64,000 bases of DNA from Methanococcus voltae PS (lineage in GTDB: Archaea > AGJL01 > Methanococci > Methanococcales > Methanococcaceae). The stretch spans positions 452,736 through 516,735 of the forward strand of contig NZ_JANUCQ010000002.1 in NCBI RefSeq assembly GCF_024807035.1, read 5' to 3'. Shown here in pieces: positions 61,791-64,000 of the stretch (position 1 is the first letter of the stretch; each line of letters opens with the position of its first letter). A model generated the notes under the pieces. It was not told where the DNA came from and ran no database searches. It worked only from the letters and a program-made list of their open reading frames with translations. Made by a program: the position numbers and the translations under genes.

Positions 61791-63536
61791 ATGGCAATGA
61801 GCTTAAAAAAAATCGGTGCAATTGCTGCAGGTAGCGCTATGGTAGCTTCAGCATTAGCTACAGGCGTTTTCGCTGTAGAAAAAATCGGTGACGTAGAAGG
61901 ATTTAAAGTAATAGACAACGGTGAACCAACCGCAGATATCGTAGTAGGTTCAACAGCTGCTGCTGCTGACGTTGTTTCAGCTGCAAACGTAGCTGCAAAA
62001 GTTGGCTCAATGATGTTCAAAGAAGGAGAAGCTGCTTCAGGTTCAGCAAAATTAACAGTTAAAGCATCAGCAGAATCAGACGATGCTAACTTAAAAAGCT
62101 TATTGACAAACGGTACAAACGACTTTACGGAATTAGATGCAGGTAAAGAAGCATTTGTAGTTGCTGCTGCTGATAGTGATTATTCAGATGCTTTAATAAA
62201 CGCAACAACAGGATTTGCAAACATTGCTGATAACGTATTATACGACCAGGCAAAATTAGCTGCTGCTGTTTCATTAGGAGACTTAAGCACATTATCAGTT
62301 GTTAAAGACATTGACCCATCAGACTGGTACGCTGATAAAAATAAAGCTGCAGACGTAGCAACCAAAGACTACTACGACCAAGATGGTGACGCAGTAGAGA
62401 TGTTAATGGCTACAGTTGCTTCAAACGATGACGGTAAATCATTAACCGTTGATGAAGATGGTGTATTATATGCTTCAATTGCATACGATGACGATAACGA
62501 AGACTTCCAAAGAGCTACACAAGTTTTAAAAGAAGGTAACAGATTACCATTCTTAGGTGAAGAATACGCTTTAGTTAAATTAGATACAGATGACGACATT
62601 GTATACTTAGGTAAAGAAGTATTCGATGGAGTTTTAAAAGAAGGCGACACCTACAACATCGGTGACGGTTACGAATTAAAAGTTGTAGCTATCTTAAAAT
62701 CTGGTGACGAATACAAAATCAGCTTACAATTAATGAAAGATGGAAAAGTAGTTGCTGAAAAATTCGATAAAGTTAGTGCAACAAGCGCATTGAAAATGAT
62801 ATACACACCAGGAAACATTGGTATTGTAGTTAACGAAGCATGGGAAAACGTTGGTCAAGACTATGGTTACGGAAGCACCTTAATCACAAAAGATGTTATT
62901 GCTTTAGAACTTGGTGAAGAATACATACCAGACTGGGAAGTTGTTACAATTGAAAAAGACACAACTACAGATAACACCAAAGATTCAAAAATGACACTCT
63001 CTGACGATAAAATCACAAAAGATAATACATACGGTATTGGTTTACAATATGTTGGTGACGAAGAAGATAACTTCAAATCAGGAAAAGCAATCAAAATTGC
63101 AAAATACGCTGAACTTGAATTAGATGATGAAGACAAAGAAGATACAAAATTAAACTTGTTCTTCTCAATGGATGAAACCAAAGAAGCAACATTAGCTGCT
63201 GGTCAAAAAGTTACAGTATTAAACTCAGACATTACCTTATCAGAAGTAATGGCTGACGCTAAAGCTCCTGTAGCATTCAAAGCACCATTAGCTGTATTAG
63301 ATACAGAAGTATCATTAGATGCTGCTAACAAAAAATTAATCTTAGTTGGTGGTCCTGTAGCTAACGCTTTAACAAAAGAATTAGCTGACGCTGGAAAAAT
63401 AGAAATGACAGTTGAATCACCTGCAACATTAGCTGTAGTAGCTGGTGCTGCAAACGGTAACGATGTATTAGTAGTAGCTGGTGGCGACAGAGCTGCAACA
63501 GCAGAAGCTGCTAACGCATTAATCGAAATGTTATAA
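61791..63536 (+). CDS. sla: S-layer protein
   Basis: 581 residues, the surface array protein. Signal peptide MAMSLKKIGAIAAGSAMVAS continues to ATGVFA, cleaved before VEKIGDVEG at about residue 28/29. The mature protein is acidic and Ala/Asp-rich, without a membrane anchor. N-glycosylation sequons visible are NGT (near 106), NAT (near 143), and two DNT sites (near 394 and 415). The conserved Methanococcales C-terminus GGDRAATAEAANALIEML is present. Strong codon bias fits very high expression. An AAAGGTGCA ribosome binding site precedes the ATG. Export would need Sec and the signal peptidase encoded at 39131. Confidence 0.97.
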   Translation: MAMSLKKIGAIAAGSAMVASALATGVFAVEKIGDVEGFKVIDNGEPTADIVVGSTAAAADVVSAANVAAKVGSMMFKEGEAASGSAKLTVKASAESDDANLKSLLTNGTNDFTELDAGKEAFVVAAADSDYSDALINATTGFANIADNVLYDQAKLAAAVSLGDLSTLSVVKDIDPSDWYADKNKAADVATKDYYDQDGDAVEMLMATVASNDDGKSLTVDEDGVLYASIAYDDDNEDFQRATQVLKEGNRLPFLGEEYALVKLDTDDDIVYLGKEVFDGVLKEGDTYNIGDGYELKVVAILKSGDEYKISLQLMKDGKVVAEKFDKVSATSALKMIYTPGNIGIVVNEAWENVGQDYGYGSTLITKDVIALELGEEYIPDWEVVTIEKDTTTDNTKDSKMTLSDDKITKDNTYGIGLQYVGDEEDNFKSGKAIKIAKYAELELDDEDKEDTKLNLFFSMDETKEATLAAGQKVTVLNSDITLSEVMADAKAPVAFKAPLAVLDTEVSLDAANKKLILVGGPVANALTKELADAGKIEMTVESPATLAVVAGAANGNDVLVVAGGDRAATAEAANALIEML

Positions 63537-63573
63537 TTTGAATTATTCAAACTATAATTTTTCAACCAATATT

Positions 63574-63600
63574 AAAAGTGGGATTTTTCCCACTTTTTTT
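63574..63600 (+). terminator. Strong terminator of the S-layer gene
   Basis: AAAAGTGGGA at 63574-63583, loop TTTT, and TCCCACTTTT at 63588-63597 form a perfect 10-pair stem followed by further T. It looks like a bacterial-style intrinsic terminator, rare elsewhere in the window. Confidence 0.85.
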
Positions 63601-63743
63601 ATTTTACTTTTTTATATTGTTTTATTTAAATATATAGATATTAAGAGTTTAAAAATAATATTTTGATATAATCATATTTTTGGTGTTAAAATAATATAAT
63701 AATATATTAATATATTGAAATGTACAAATTAAGTTGCCTAAAA

Positions 63744-63838
63744 TAAAAATGGTAGCGAGGGGACGATTTGAACGTCCGATCTTCGGGTTATGAGCCCGAC
63801 GGGATAGGCCTGGCTACCCTACCTCGCTAATGTTCTTT
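63744..63838. repeat. Tandem duplication, copy 1 (initiator tRNA-Met unit)
   Basis: 95 bases identical to 63906-64000, offset 162 bases. The identity covers the tRNA and short flanks on both sides and reaches the window edge, so the true unit may be longer. Confidence 0.9.
63753..63828 (-). tRNA. Initiator tRNA-Met (anticodon CAT), copy 1
   Basis: 76 bases on the minus strand. The acceptor AGCGAGG pairs with CCTCGCT, starting with the A1-U72 pair typical of archaeal initiators; discriminator A. The anticodon stem carries GGG/CCC pairs around CTCATAA (anticodon CAT), the initiator hallmark. Possible promoter AAATATAATA to the right, at about 63841-63850. Confidence 0.95.
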
Positions 63839-63905
63839 TGTATTATATTTCGTATTATTTTATTTTATTGTTTATTTCTATGTTATTCTTTGTATTTCTA
63901 TTTAG

Positions 63906-64000
63906 TAAAAATGGTAGCGAGGGGACGATTTGAACGTCCGATCTTCGGGTTATGAGCCCGACGGGATAGGCCTGGCTACCCTACCTCGCTAATGTTCTTT
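63906..64000. repeat. Tandem duplication, copy 2 (initiator tRNA-Met unit)
   Basis: Identical to 63744-63838. The end of the window interrupts it. Confidence 0.9.
63915..63990 (-). tRNA. Initiator tRNA-Met (anticodon CAT), copy 2
   Basis: Identical to the tRNA at 63753-63828 in every base, same strand. Its promoter would lie beyond the window edge. Confidence 0.95.

Noticed and set aside
61706..62020. 104-codon minus-strand frame over the sla start
   Set aside because: It is a shadow of the Ala/Thr-rich S-layer coding region and lacks a ribosome binding site.
63203..63565. 120-codon minus-strand frame over the sla 3' end
   Set aside because: Antisense shadow of Ala/Asp-rich codons, running into the sla terminator.

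Overview
The window is a low-GC methanogen chromosome segment, almost certainly from Methanococcus voltae or a very close relative. Support comes from methanogen-only genes (F420-dependent Mtd, homoaconitase small subunit, a probable methanogenesis marker protein, archaeal corrinoid genes), archaeal information-processing genes (TBP, histone, PolB, RfcL, Rpo7, Spt4, RpoL, Hjc, ABCE1, Nob1), Methanococcus-type GGTG/GAGG ribosome binding sites, and an S-layer gene with the Methanococcales signature. The type I signal peptidase carries Ser52, His122, Asp142 and Asp148, the numbering I recall for the experimentally studied M. voltae enzyme.

Layout. 1-1655: the archaeal rpo7 - spt4 - dephospho-CoA kinase cluster on the minus strand, the last gene cut by the window edge. 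2000-2760: tRNA-Arg, tRNA-Glu and one or two unassigned structured RNAs. 2989-6380: pycB and pycA (acetyl-CoA to oxaloacetate branch of CO2 assimilation). 6545-13713: tRNA-Val, an orphan archaellum-stator-like protein, metG, AMP phosphorylase, a DUF63 membrane protein and two small unknowns. 13858-20346: hjc, a MscS channel, cbiL, ilvD, archaeal cobT and a probable methanogenesis marker. 20371-24624: iorA-iorB-paaK for aryl acid activation and 2-oxoacid oxidoreduction. 24917-28752: rfcL, a second MscS channel and tyrS. 29137-33996: an unknown, rpoL, a small membrane protein, the L1-L10-L12 ribosomal genes with an L1-binding-site mimic inside the L1 reading frame, and tbp. 34267-43432: hisH, a class V aminotransferase, a zinc-finger/NTPase fusion, a ferredoxin plus geranylgeranyl reductase pair, signal peptidase I, histone, pyrH, a small zinc-ribbon membrane protein, trmO and a TatD-like hydrolase. 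43514-50875: purL, a radical SAM/TRAM protein, nob1, a double-cubane/HgdB-like protein, dph6 and a small unknown. 51154-58085: a class III signal peptide (pilin-like) protein, mtd, the HgdC-like ATPase activator, cbiD, ABCE1 and hacB. 58522-63536: DNA polymerase B and the S-layer gene behind a roughly 750-base structured leader. 63744-64000: two identical initiator tRNA-Met genes in a tandem duplication that reaches the window edge.

How the genes fit together. Most are single genes or short operons of housekeeping function. Three separated corrinoid genes (cbiL, cobT, cbiD) serve the cobamide of the methyl-transfer pathway; Mtd is a central methanogenesis step; HacB serves coenzyme B synthesis; PycAB, IlvD and HisH are anabolic. 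GGR with its ferredoxin saturates membrane lipids, while S-layer, signal peptidase, pilin-like and ArlF-like proteins make or process the envelope. I see no insertion sequence, CRISPR array, prophage or toxin-antitoxin system.

The best candidates for undescribed biology are a three-way-junction RNA at about 2650-2750, a promoter-abutting dyad plus terminator-like leader ahead of tRNA-Arg, the structured sla leader, and the double-cubane/activator pair. Several housekeeping enzymes carry Lys/Asn/Asp/Glu-rich low-complexity insertions.
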